Below, one piece after another: positions 33,472 to 44,978 of a stretch of 64,000 bases of DNA (positions are counted from its first letter, which is position 1; every line of letters starts with the position of its first letter). The notes beneath the pieces are model-generated. The model had not been told where the DNA came from, did no database searches, and worked only from the letters and a program-made list of their open reading frames with translations. This DNA comes from Cycas panzhihuaensis (Eukaryota; Cycadophyta), in assembly GCA_023213395.1 (NCBI GenBank), contig CM041465.1:56613741-56677740 (forward strand), read 5' to 3'. Both the position numbers and the translations under genes were made by a program.

Positions 33472-36023
33472 TGTTTCCCGGCTATCGGGAATGGACTTGC
33501 GGCACATCGACACAGGTTTGTGCAGGTATATGCCTTTACTTTGCTTACTTATGATCGTTGCGATGGTGGGAATGGCTTGATTGACATGTGCCTGTCCATA
33601 TGCACCTGTTTGATTGTTTGTTCATTATGCATGTGCCTAACGGCACCTTTTAGCCTATGACGACTCACGGTAGGGGCATTCATCGTGAATCGACACCCGT
33701 ATGGCGTACAACCACCCACGACGTCACCATGGCCTTTTGGGATCCTTTTGCCGGCCTGTTTATGCGTGTTACCGCGTGCCGCTTGTGTTGCAAACCCTTT
33801 CTAAGCTCGGGTTTAACCCTTAGTTAGGTCTTTTGCCGTTTGAGCACATGCCCATGACCTAAAACCTCTTGACTAATGCATTTTGAGTTTAACTTATGAT
33901 TTTACCTTAAAGACCGATTTCTTACTTTAATTTTACATTTTGGGTTTCGGTTCCGTACCGCGGTAAATTAAGCGGTCATGAGTTCCGGGCGGTACCAAGG
34001 TCGTCTGCGTTAAACTTAAGCGATGCCGCTAAGTTTATCGCCATGACTCGCTTAAATTTAAAAAAGAGAAACCACGACGATGGCCGCGATTTTTGCGAAT
34101 CTGGCGTGGCTCCCAGCTGTTGGGCGCAGGGGCCCCAACGCTCACTTGCTTCACTCGAGACATAAAACCATTTTTTCATTCATTTGCTTCATTATTCACC
34201 TCACTTTTCAACTTTCCTAGAGCATTTTTTCACAAAGAGACAAAGAACAAAAAGCAGTGATAAGAGACATCCTCCTACATTTGTGGATCGGAGGTACAAA
34301 GGGTCGCTATTCTTTGGAGTTGCAGGGCCATTCTTGCCCCTCACAGACTGCTCTAAGCACTCTTCCTCTTCATACATTCTCAAGGCTTTCAAGAGGATTT
34401 TTCACCAAGAAAGACCATCGCAAGGAGCCATTTCCAAGCTTTTGACTTGCATGAGGTTCCACTACCTTACTCTCTTGCAAGGGACATGCAACAACACCTC
34501 ATAGGCAATGGTTGGACCGTGCACCAAGCTTCCAAGGACCTACATGCTCTCATTTCTCATCATTGGAGGTATTTGGTGTCCCTTGTTAAGTGCTTTTTTT
34601 GCTTATTTCTTCATTGCTTACTTGCAAATCTTTTCCTCTCTTTGTGCATGTATTTCCTTGAGTTTCCCTTGATCATTTGATGCAAATAAGTAGCGGTTGT
34701 GGCCCATTGAGTGTTGCCCTAGGCTAGGCCTAGTTTCTCACTTGCCCCCTAAACCCATCCTTTTCCTCCAACCCTTCTCTTTCGCCATTTCTTGGGCAAG
34801 GCATAAAGGGTTACACGAGGGTTAGAGGGAGATAGGCGGGTTCCGTCCCCGATCTTGTCCTACTCCCCAAGGGTTCCGTCCCTTATCCTCTCCCCCTTTA
34901 TCTCCCGCTTTTGCTTAGGAAACAGGGCTAGAGAAGCTTTGGAGAGTCGGTTTGAATACCGTCTTGGTATAGGCTATCCGTTGCTACACGACCCGTCTGT
35001 TACATGCTAGCATCGCTTCCCTTATATCCTGTGGAGACCTCTCGTGGGTGAGTTAGCCATCCCGAGGCTACACTCAGTCCCGTTTGGTGCGTTGGTGGTG
35101 TATGTCGATTGCATATGTGTCGTGTGACTTCGTTTCCTTTCATTGCATGTTAGTGCCTAACCGTATCTTCCTAGCTTAGTTTATTTTACTTGCGGCACAT
35201 ATATACATACCTTTTTGTATCTCGTAGCCTCTCTCTCGAGAGGACGGTGATTCGCTTATTTGCTTGCAGGAGCGTTGAACAAAGGCGCATAGGGTCGACC
35301 CATTCTTGGGTCGACGCTTGTTTGAATGCGTTCTCCCTTTTGTTTGTGTCGCTTTGAGCTTTATTATTCTATCGTTTCAGTTTAGTTAGTGTTTATTTAC
35401 TTTCGGGGAGGTAAGTGATCCCCCATCACCGCTTGCAACCGACGTCGCATCTGAGGAGGACGACGGGAGGAAGCGCAACCGTGACGGACACTGCGTCTCG
35501 GCCCAACCGGATCCGGTATTCTCCGCTCACCTTCCATACCCTTTTTCGTGCTCTTACGTTTCTTTACACTTGCTTTAGTAGTTAAAGAACATAAGGAAAA
35601 GGAAAAGAAATAACTATTTATTTTGTACTTGCTTTTTACTCTGCATTTACTTTACTTGTACATTTCTTTGCTATACCCCACGTATTATGGTATTTGAGAT
35701 CCTGTGACCGATCCCTCCTTAGCCGCTCTTGCATATATTTTACCCGTGACACGTTTGGTTGGTTGCCCCCTTCGCCGCTTTCTCATTGCCTTGAGAAGTA
35801 GCGGCGTGCGAGTTTCCTTTTCCCCTTCCCGGCCATCCGAAGGGTAGGAGGGTCTCGCCTTGCACGGCTACCTGGAAGCAACCAGGCACCTTGCAGTCCG
35901 GGACCCGCGCTCCGCCGCACGGACGTCCCGCGAGGTATGATCCTCGTTCTTTAGCCTATTAGCCCCGTGGTTTTGTGTCCTTCCCGCTAGGCGTTGGATC
36001 ATTGCCCCGTGGAGAGCGTTTCA
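33472..36023 (+). repeat. 3' LTR of element E (2552 bp)
   Basis: The termini TGTTTCCCGG and GAGCGTTTCA are identical to those of the 5' LTR. The palindrome (34011-34037) carries several changes relative to 26661-26686. The hairpin CCTGGAAGCAACCAGG near 35870 is intact here, as in A and F. Confidence 0.9.
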
Positions 36024-36062
36024 GAGTGCACATAAGTTGTTAAATATCATTATAGAGTTCAA

Positions 36063-36422
36063 GATCATGATTATCAAGCATCTAAATTGGCATCATACTA
36101 ATTGAGCATATGGCATACCTTTCATTCTATTCAATATGACAAATATGTTAATAAAAAAAGAATTTTGCAAATATTATAATGTGTCACATCTAGCTCTTGA
36201 GTAGCGTGCTATAACAATATATATTATAATATGTTATTGTACTCAAAAGCTAACATATTATAATATATATTGTTATAACACGCTACTCAAGAGCTAGATG
36301 TAACACATTATACTATTTGTAAAATTCTTTTTTAATTAGCATATTTATCATATTGAGTAGAATGAAATGTATGCCATGCGCTCAATTAGTATGATGCTAA
36401 TTTAAATGCTTGATAATCATGA

Positions 36423-36424
<2 letters not shown>
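36063..36424. mobile_element. Fold-back (MITE-like) element, 174-bp arms
   Basis: 36063-36236 and 36251-36424 are near-perfect inverted copies of each other with a 14-base loop. The ends are GATCATGATTATCAAGC and its complement. AT-rich and without coding capacity, it fits a non-autonomous fold-back or MITE, or a hairpin-RNA locus. No clear target-site duplication is visible; a (CT)n(AT)n tract abuts the right end, which may hide it. Confidence 0.8.
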
Positions 36425-36476
<52 letters not shown>

Positions 36477-36577
36477 AGATTTCATTACCATGCTTAACAA
36501 ATATATGTGCCCAATTAGCATCATTGCATTGCCATTTGGAAAACCATACTTATAATCAAAATATGTTTTCATGTGTA

Positions 36578-36622
<45 letters not shown>

Positions 36623-37676
36623 CTCACACAAACTCATCACAAACACTATTAACCCTAGGGGGGTTTCAACCCTATAACTACCCCACTACCATGCACTTTC
36701 ACTTATAAAGGCATGACAACTAGTCACAATTTCAAAAAGCAATTACTATTTCAAAAAAATTTAATCTTAGGGTTTGTATCCACATGAAAATTTGAGTGAA
36801 GGATGTGTGTTCCTATTAATGCTAATGAGATTCCAGTTGTGTGTCATTCCAAACATTAAAATAGTATAGGGTTTTATTATTCCAACCTACACATGCTCTA
36901 TTATAGGAGTGGATGTCATGATCATTTTCAAAGAAGACTTGTACACGCTACTTGGTTGTTAAAGTCAAGTGGAACTACACACAATCACTTTATGATTATA
37001 TAAAATACATGCTCTAATTACAATGTTATTGGACCATTCAAGTAGCTAGTCTCCAATAGTAACTTATGACCTTGCACACTAAACAAATAGTAATTTTTGG
37101 AGGTTGTCATTTGTGTTAGCACAACTAATCACCTCCATGATGTTACATAATATATTCTTTAATTGCAATACTTTTGGAAGGTTGGATGCACCAACTTAGT
37201 TTTTGTGTGGAATCTTTCAAATTAATGGGAGAAGAAATGAGGTTGGGTGGTTGCTTCTTATTTACTACAAACTTATTACAATCCATCTAAAACAAAGATT
37301 AGTTATTAACCTCTCTCTCTCTCTCTCTCTCACATGCACACCCACACATAAGTGCACACACATGCACCCTACGTGCACGCATAAATAATAATGATAAAAC
37401 AGTAGAAAACAAGGGCTCTTCCTTGTTCATTCTATATTATTGCAACACGAATGACATTAACATGTAACCATGACAAGCAACAATAGTATTAAGCAATATT
37501 AATGTTATCTAAGAAGAGTAATAGGTTTGAATTTCATATAAATATTTGTTATGCACATATGTATAGTTAGAAAAACACCCTTTCTATATAAATAACTATC
37601 TTTTGTGATAACCAATGTGTCAATACCTTGGTGAGTTATGAACTTTTATATAAAGTCACAAGCTTAGCAATTTGAA

Positions 37677-37732
<56 letters not shown>

Positions 37733-38760
37733 AAAGCATGCATTTGAATACTCTTGTTAAAAATCTTTCAAATAAAATAGTTGGCTATAACATTGCAAGA
37801 ATCTTGTCTACCCAATCAACTACTTGATAATCCCCTTGTCTTTGGGAGTAATTGCTTGGAATAAGCCTACAATGCATACAAATCATTAATGGAATTCAAA
37901 TCCTGTGCTTGAGTGGCAATAGTACATCGATTATACGGGATTGGGCGAGGTTAGGGTGATTTAGATGGAATAGATTCTTTGGTTTAATACGGAGGACGAA
38001 AAAGGCCAGAAGACGAAGCAAAGTCCCAAAATATTTGTGAGGCTATGTATTCGCCGAATATAAATAAATCTTATGGTTTGTTTTATTTAAGATCAGCTCA
38101 CAAAAAAAAAGGTTAGAAGTATATACCGTATCTCCAGGTTTCAGTTTTCTAAAAGATTATACAACCGGTTTGAACTGAAATATAGGGAGGGTGTGCTTCA
38201 CCGTCGGGAACTAATATTTTGATGTGCAGAATAGACCAGAGTCAATCTGGGCATCAAAACTTCCTCCAGACAAATTAAGGTACTTGCAACCGTAAACCAT
38301 AGTTTTGATAGTTGCAAGAGAGTGAAAATGGCACCCTCCCGCATGTGTCAAATAGGCCCTTACTTGTTTCCAACCAAAACTTTGCCGTTAATATAACCAT
38401 TTCAAATTTGTGTTTCTTTCGCGTATAGTTAGTATTCCAATTTCACAAACAGTATGTTCATGATAGTTAATTCATAATGACAACGGCAAGGCAATTTGCA
38501 TTGAACAGCTTCATCAATTACCCGGATAATAATTACGAGAGTCTATGAAATTAGAACTTGCTGCCAAATTTAATAGCCGCAGTGACATGACTATTTTATA
38601 GGAATCTTGTAATGCCCAATTAGCCAATTAAGAATCCATTTTTGTGCCAAATTAAGAAATTAAAAACAAGTGGCCTGCACAAGAACTGCCATGGGGTTTT
38701 AAAGATTTGATTGCAATCATTTTCTTAACCATGGGGGATTAATATGTATCTGGTGAACCA
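36425..38760. other. Intergenic DNA upstream of the legumain gene
   Basis: No credible gene. It has microsatellites at 36425-36474 ((CT)n then (AT)n), 36586-36619 ((AT)n), 37312-37331 ((CT)n) and 37678-37728 ((CT)n then (CA)n). GC content and word use look like ordinary plant intergenic sequence rather than the retrotransposons. The promoter of the legumain gene should lie in its last part. Confidence 0.6.
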
Positions 38761-38768
38761 TTATATAT
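38760..38768 (+). promoter_or_regulatory. Possible TATA box of the legumain gene
   Basis: TTATATATT lies about 100 bases upstream of the ATG at 38865, a normal plant spacing. There is no other support. Confidence 0.25.
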
Positions 38769-38864
38769 TTCCGGATGTTCTCCGTATTAGTTCATGGCAG
38801 TATCTAGCTTGGCATGTGCTGTTTAAATTGCAGTCCAAGATTTTTAATCTTTGACGAGTAGTGG

Positions 38865-39091
38865 ATGATGGATTCTGCGCTTAAGCGCTTTGTTGATATC
38901 ATCCTCCTGTCATTCTTCTTAGGATTCCACAGCATTAGTGCAAATGCCAAAAGAAGTAATTTTGAGGAGACACTTAAGATGCCTACCATTAAGAACCACC
39001 CAGTCAGGATGAAACTCATGGTGGCGAAATCGGTGCTAGGTGGGCTATCCTTGTTGCTGGTTCTTTCGGATATGGCAACTACAGGCATCAG
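38865..39091 (+). pseudogene. VPE: Legumain exon 1: signal peptide and start of peptidase domain
   Basis: The ATG at 38865 opens a frame with a hydrophobic secretion signal (DIILLSFFLGFHSISANA), as expected for a vacuolar enzyme, followed by a propeptide-like ETLKMP. The family hallmark RWAILVAGSFGYGNYRHQ is in another frame (about 39027-39091). That frame has a TAA at 38990-38992, so a frame change lies between about 38990 and 39010. The exon ends CATCAG/GTCACC at a phase-0 donor, exactly where plant legumains have an intron (after YRHQ). Confidence 0.8.
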
Positions 39092-39518
39092 GTCACCGAC
39101 ACATATCACATTCATGCATTCATCTATGCATAGATATGTGTAGATAGAATCGGTTACTCTATAGCTTTAATAGAAGTCAATCGAAAAAGATCCTCCATAA
39201 ATTATAGATGCATCTATAAATACTTATAGGTAGTATTCAGCTATAGAAAGAGATTTTCTATAGATTTATGTTTTCCGTACGTGCCAAAATCTGAATCTTT
39301 GAGTACAAATCACAGGTATAGATACATGAAGTGAGATACATTTCATACATATCTGTATCTGACTACATACTATAGACTTTGTTTGCTGTCAGCAATTCTT
39401 CTTGTGGCTAATTGTGAACACGGCACATATACATGTGCCAAGTTAGTATTTGCTGTCAGATGCTTGTTTGCTCTAATTTCATACTTTTCCATCTCACCTC
39501 TGAATGACTGGTTTGTAG

Positions 39519-39679
39519 GCTGATGTTTGCCATGCATATCAAATTCTGAGAAGAGGAGGATTGAAAGAGGAGAACATCATAGTGTTTATGTACGATGGCA
39601 TTGCTTACTTTCTTGGAAACCTCCAACTTGGGATTATCATCAACCATCCTCAAGGAGGAGATGTATATGCGGGGGTTCC
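39519..39679 (+). pseudogene. VPE: Legumain exon 2, main part, cut by element D
   Basis: After the acceptor TTTGTAG, the frame reads [20 protein letters not shown], then VFMYDGIAY and [14 protein letters not shown]. These are core legumain segments. It breaks off two bases into a Pro codon at the TSD GTTCC (39675-39679). Some usually conserved positions differ (family MYDDIA is MYDGIA here; NEENPRPG is FLGNLQLG). Confidence 0.88.
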
Positions 39680-40190
39680 TGTTTCCCGGCTATCGAGAAT
39701 GGATACAGACGGGTCGACTCAAGTAAGCTCAGGTATGCTTCTTCCTTTTCACCTCTACTATTTCGTTGGAAAGGTTGACAGAAGTGTTGTCTCATTGCAT
39801 GACTGATTGCTTCATTTGTAGGATCACTTTGCATTTGTTACCTGTTCATGCTGCTTGTCATATTGTGAGCCTATGACGGCCTAGTGGGACCGACCTTTCC
39901 GCAAGGTAGGCATCCCCATGGCACTTTACGACCCTCCGCGCTATCTCCACACCACCTCAAACCTCATTTGATTTGTGTGACCCATTCATGCCTTGATTTT
40001 GAGCTCTTATCACCTCGTTTCTGGGACCTTTAGCCGTTGATACCCCTTTTTGGCCTTGTCCACATGCCTTATGGACTGTCCTAGCCACCTAGACAGGAGA
40101 GCCAACCCCTCCCAGGCCTGCCACATCACCTCCTAAGGCTCCTAGAACCCAGATTATTGCCATTATAGCTTTCTGGTCCCGCACCACTGT

Positions 40191-40227
40191 AAACTTAGCG
40201 GTACCGCGAAGTTTACCGCGGTGCGAC
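40191..40227 (+). promoter_or_regulatory. GGTACC palindrome module in 5' LTR of D
   Basis: A near-palindrome centred on TTAGCGGTACCGCGAA (40191-40214) is followed by ACCGCGGTGCGAC. The matching module in the 3' LTR is at 54553-54589. It lies about 130 bp upstream of the TATA box. Confidence 0.65.
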
Positions 40228-40351
40228 TGTTGTAAGTTGTTTTTAAAAAACTGCCGTGGCAATTCTCGCTTTTTCCGTGGAATCGCCACGTGTCCTCGCG
40301 TCCAGCTCAGCCCTATTCGCACTCTATTCGCTTGTTTAGGGTTAGGATGGG

Positions 40352-40358
40352 TATAAAT
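40352..40358 (+). promoter_or_regulatory. TATA box of element D LTR promoter
   Basis: TATAAAT within GGGTATAAATCTC, conserved at 54714-54720 in the 3' LTR. It is the best candidate for the genomic RNA start region, about 670 bases into the LTR. Confidence 0.55.
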
Positions 40359-41433
40359 CTCAAAACCCTCATCATTTTACCTATCTTAGATGATTTTTGG
40401 CTCTTCAACACAACTATTTCCTGCTGCAACTTCTGCTCTTCCTCTCTTCTTCCCACAGGTGCATTTGCAGGCCTGCGTTTCCTGCAACTCTAGCCCAGGA
40501 TCCTCCTGCAACAGTCCTCTCCGTGGTGGAAAGCTTCTCTTCAGACGTTCTCAAGCAAGTTTAGGTATGGTTCTCTTCCAACTCGCCCCAACAAGCGTCT
40601 CTTTCAACCGCTTCTTGGGATATCTCCTACAAAACCTTGCAGGAACCCTCCTCTCCACTGGTTGCAAGGGCAAACCTGCCCTATATTCAACCCAGCAGAT
40701 CCTCTAAACCCTTTTTTCAGGATTTATGATATGTTATTTCTATGTTAGACTCATTTCCCTATTTGTTTACTTGCTTCCTTCATGATTGACTGTAGCAAAC
40801 ACTGTTTCCATTGAGTTTGGCCTGTTGTTTCTGGGTTTTCACCTGTCCTCCGCTAGTTTTCCTTAAGGAAACAGCAGGAGAAGATCCACAAAGGTTGGGT
40901 GAAGAGAGTAAGGCAGGGGCATCCCCCCACTTAGTCATACTCTCCAAGGGCTATCCCCTTCTCACCTTTCTTCTCTTGCTCCCATGCTTCGCTTGGGACA
41001 ATTAGGAGTAGGTGAGCCTTAGGCCTGCGTTGGATTATCAGTGTTTGTAGCCCCTTGCTGCGCTGATTCTAGGCTTGCACGCCTCCCATTTGGACCCCCG
41101 TCATGTCCCTAATGTTGCTTGGTATTTCTTGAAAACTCCTGTAGGGGTTTGTACACTGGATTGCTGTTCATAGCAACTCCATAACTTGACATCTCCCTAA
41201 TGCTTTGTTACATTTATCCTCATATCTCTTGGTTGTCATAAGTTGTCATTTACCCTCATCTTGCTGTGCTAAAAGGGCGTGTGGAGAACCTAGCGGAGAG
41301 TTAGCCATCCTGAGGCTTCCCTTCACTCCGTCTTGCTTGATGTATATGTTTGCTTGAGAGAGGATTTGGAGTTATTTGTAGTAGTTATTTTCTTAACTTG
41401 ACATAACAATTTGATATATAAATAACATACACT

Positions 41434-41502
<69 letters not shown>

Positions 41503-42488
41503 TCGCAGCCCCTTCTCGGAAGGGATAAGTTCTTATATGTGCAGGTTAGAGCGGATTTGCGTGAAAGGAAAAGGCTTCCAAACCCGGGTACATTTCGTCC
41601 TCTTTTCCTTTCTTTCATTTTGTTCGCTTCCTTTCGTTCCGCTTTTCTTTTCACAAGGGGAAGGTAAGGAAGCCCCCATCATTCGCGTTGACCTTGGCCG
41701 CATATCCATCGATTGGCGTGAGGGCGTGCGTCGCATGTGGGTGAGGTCACCCGTCGGCCGCTACACCTCTCGGGTACGCACATCTATTCCTTTATCCCCC
41801 ATTTCCCCTTTTTTTGCTTTTATTAAAATCTATGTTCTAGCTAACTAGACCACATAAAAGTAAAGGGTTAAATGGTATTGATCGTTTGCACTTATATGCC
41901 TATATGTCATATGTTTGTGCCATATAAGAAAAAGGCGTTGTAGGAACCCTCCCTATTTCCTTCTTCTTCTTCTTACCAATCCAAACATATCCTTTAGGTA
42001 CATTCCAGTTGGCATCACTTGCCTGTACACATACCACTTGGTCTTTTTCCTTCTTGTCCCTTTAGTTGTTAAAGGAAAGCTCGGTCTAAGTGTTTCCCTC
42101 TCTCCCTTGGTCCTATTTGCATTGACCAAATAGCCGAAGGAGACCCGCTTACAGCGTAGGCTTTCACCTACTCCATTTATTCCCGTTTCCCTTTATCATA
42201 GGGAAACTTTTTGAGGATTCCTCCTCTTCCCTTCTGGCCATCCAAGGGTGGGAGGATCTTCCTCTCGAGTCCATCCAGGCTACCCCCTGTATGCACTCTC
42301 TCTTCCGGATTGAGGGGTACTTTAAGGTAGTTGGGTGCCATTCGCAGGTCCCGAACTCGCGCTCCGGCGCACGGGGCGCCCTACGTGGTACTTTCTTTGC
42401 TTGTAGGTTTTCGCCCACACCTTCGACATCATCGTTGGCTACCATTACTCCTATCGAGCATAGTGATTAAACCGTAGACGTGCATCCA

Positions 42489-42508
42489 TTGGCGACCATA
42501 CTGGGGAC
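42489..42508 (+). other. Primer-binding site of element D
   Basis: TTGGCGACCATACTGGGGAC follows the 5' LTR directly, and CCGCCA follows it, so the site is framed by TGGCG/CGCCA. The primer tRNA is not iMet; an Arg tRNA is possible by analogy with Ogre-type elements. Confidence 0.65.
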
Positions 42509-42652
42509 CCGCCAGTAAGGGAGCTAGTTCCTACCCCTTCCTATTGGTACTATTACCTTTTAGTGGTCTCCTCCACTTCTTCCTTTTGTTGGGCAGCCTC
42601 CAATACATTCTTTGCATCTTTCTCCTTTTTCTAACGTGTTGGCAAGTTTTGT

Positions 42653-44960
42653 ATGCGACGCTTCTCACGTCGCTTACGTGGTTTGCCTCAATTGTTAGAA
42701 GACCCTGCATATCGTCTTCTTTCATCGTCGGACTCTGATTCGATAATGGAAGGATACCCTTCAGATTGGGCTTATCATGCTTTTGCCTCGGGAGCTCATG
42801 AGTTCCCCACATCCATTCCGGGATCCACCCAAGAGGGTGACGATCCTATTTACTATCTGGGTGATCAACATCACCCACTTGATGCCCACCCCTCTACTCA
42901 TGAAGTAGAGGGTCCATCTCCTCTCGAGATTCACCACCCAGTTGGTAATTCTTATGAGGAGCGCCCTGAGGGGTCTGCTTCGTTTGAGGTTCTGTCTACC
43001 TCCTACGATCATGTAGATACCCCTCCCGCTGACATGATTGAAGCCCTTAGCGAGTGCTTTCGTGCTGCTTGTCTTCAATCACGTCCTAGATGGTTTGAAG
43101 ATGTCTTACGTGGTGGGCCATCTTCCTCATTCGCACCTATCCCACCATCTTCATCTGCATCTACACCTCCCACAACGAGTAATCCTTTTGTGCCTACACA
43201 TTCGTCCCGCTCTACCCCCACGTCTACCTTAGGGGCGTCTGTCGCACCTTCTATTCCTCATCATGGTCCTAGCTCTTTGGGACTCTCTCATGGTATGTCT
43301 TTCTCCCAGCTACAGGTTAACATACCTTTTCCTAGTCAATCCAACATGCCACTTCCTAACGTGGCGCATGCATTTCCTAGTAGGCCTAGAGGTCCTACTA
43401 ACACTACTACTACTACTCATGTGGGATCCGTTCCCACATGTACCCAAAACCAACCTAATGGCCCTTCTCTTTACGTACCCCCAGGTTATACTTCTTAACC
43501 TTGGGGGCACAGTAAAGGGAACCATATTCCAACCTACGAGGTGGATCCATTACATCCATATGGGGTTGCGCCACCCACGGGCGGCCCATATGGACAAAAC
43601 CTGGTTCCACACCCTTCCTTTCCTCCATCCTGCGTAGCTCCTTACGCTGCTCCTTTGCAAGGAACCCAACTTCCTTCCAAAGTACCTATCCTCAAGTCCC
43701 TTTCTAGCAAGGGTCATTTCCTCAAGGAGGGATGGACCTACCACCCCCATCCGTTCCTTGCCCATTACCTCCTACATCATTTGTCGATTCTATGACCCAG
43801 GCAAGGGCACGTCCCTTCATGGATTATAGATCGACACCATTATCCATTGAGGCACTAAGAACCAATTTGCCGCCTCATCCCCCCGAAGTTCCTAAGTTTG
43901 ATGGAACTTCATCACAGGATCCAACGGAGCACGTCCGTAGTTTCTCTATGGCGTGCATTGATTACTGGGCCTATGATCACATACTAATGAAATTATTTCC
44001 ACGATCCCTACAAGGCGATGCTCTTAAGTGGTTTTATCGCCTACCTGCCATTCTATTTTCTCGTTCTAGCAACTTGTGGACAAGTTCATCAACTATTTTG
44101 ATGTAACTCGCCCATTCGAAAGTGGAATGAAATCCCTTCTTTCACTCAAACAAGGTCACAATGAAATGAATCATGACTTTGTGTGGCGATTTCATGACCT
44201 CCTCCATTCCACTAAGGCTACTTTGCCTGAGGAATTGAAAAGGGATCTCTTCGTTAATGCACTTCGTTCTGAAGTCCATGTGGAAGTCCTTAAGATGGGG
44301 GCAACTACATGTGATTCTGCCATCGCAAAGTGCTTAGCGCTTGAGGCTATTGAGATCCAGACCGGATTCAAGAAGCCTCTCAAGCCCTCACAACGTCGTG
44401 AGGCACCACCCCAAACTAAAGAAACCAAACCACAACAATCCACTAGATCCTCTTCTCATCCGACTGAGAAGACCCTAGATCCGCTCACCTTCGCTATACG
44501 TTCATTTGAGCGTACGATGAAGGAACTTAAGCTGCAAGCTCCTTCATCACCCACTTCCAATAAACAAATCCAACAAGCTACTCAAGCTGCTCTACCTAGG
44601 GGTGGTAATACCTAGTCCTCTCAAGCAAGGAAGCCAGATTTCTCATTTGAGAAGAAGTGGTGTTCTATTCATGGGGAGTGTTTCCATGACAACTCACGTT
44701 GTAGGGCTCAACATCCTAGGGATGCCCCACAACGCGACTCATCTCCTAAACGGGCCTCAAGGCCTAACCTAGACCAACCAGTCCACAAGGATCCGTTCCC
44801 TAAGCATGGGGAGCGTGATCATAATGCTCAACCAAAGAACAACCAGAATCGGGAAAGATCCTCGAATTCCCGTCCTTCCTGTGATAAGGGGAAGGGCGCT
44901 CGGGATTCGTCTTCTTCCTCGTGTTCCCCCGATCGTCGTACTCCCTCACCTTCGCAATCT
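42653..44960 (+). pseudogene. Element D gag
   Basis: The ATG at 42653 opens RRFSRRLRGLPQLLEDPAY, then MEGYPSDWAYH and a Ser/Pro/Thr-rich N-terminal half, to a TAA at 43496 where relatives have Gln (CAA to TAA). The core continues with FMDYRSTPLSIEALRTNLPP, FSMACIDYWAYDHILMKLF, (frameshift near 44070) NYFDVTRPFESGMKSLLSLK, NHDFVWRFHDLLHSTK and LKRDLFVNALRSEVHVEVLK. A knuckle WCSIHGECFHDNSRC (C-x2-H-x4-H-x4-C) is at about 44655-44700. Gag forms the particle; this copy is broken by at least one stop and one frameshift, plus a TAG near 44613. Confidence 0.82.
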
Positions 44961-44978
44961 CGGAATAAGGGAAAGAAG

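Larger units (their letters stand above)
26116..36023 (+). mobile_element. Element E: Ty3/gypsy element with gag and protease only, TSD gagtg
   Basis: GAGTG copies lie at 26111-26115 and 36024-36028. The LTRs start TGTTTCCCGG and end GAGCGTTTCA. The internal 4.8 kb carries primer site, gag, protease, two tandem copies of the conserved hairpin and a short 3' remnant. RT, RNase H, integrase, antisense PMD gene and extra RNase H are absent, so it is non-autonomous. The remnant at about 33250-33471 matches the part of D downstream of the extra RNase H (53830-54040), showing that the whole block was deleted. Confidence 0.93.
39680..42488 (+). repeat. 5' LTR of element D (2.8 kb)
   Basis: Starts TGTTTCCCGG and ends TGCATCCA. 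It contains the palindrome module at 40191-40227, a TATA box (TATAAAT, 40352-40358) about 130 bp further on, and a long (AT)n tract at about 41437-41500. It pairs with 54042-55065 plus 57646-59444. The two copies differ mainly by transitions, about a dozen in the first 150 bases by eye, so the insertion is not recent. Confidence 0.93.

Noticed and set aside
36590-36619. AT tract as a second fold-back end
   Set aside because: It is a simple repeat with no matching partner outside the fold-back element.
38180-38340. GGGAGGGTG and CACCCTCCC about 150 bp apart upstream of legumain
   Set aside because: Short arms with a long gap; it can arise by chance and no copy elsewhere supports a function.
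38804-39115. 103-codon minus-strand frame over legumain exon 1
   Set aside because: It is a shadow of the exon on the other strand; the plus-strand legumain motifs and splice phases explain the conservation.
40290-40707. Open frames in the LTRs of D (also 54694-55152)
   Set aside because: They lie within LTR sequence downstream of the TATA box. The frames are Ser/Phe/Leu-rich and the DNA is conserved as LTR; no protein family is recognised.
41433-41654. Frame with a long Tyr-Ile repeat, also at 58265-58574
   Set aside because: It is an AT microsatellite read through in one frame, located inside an LTR.
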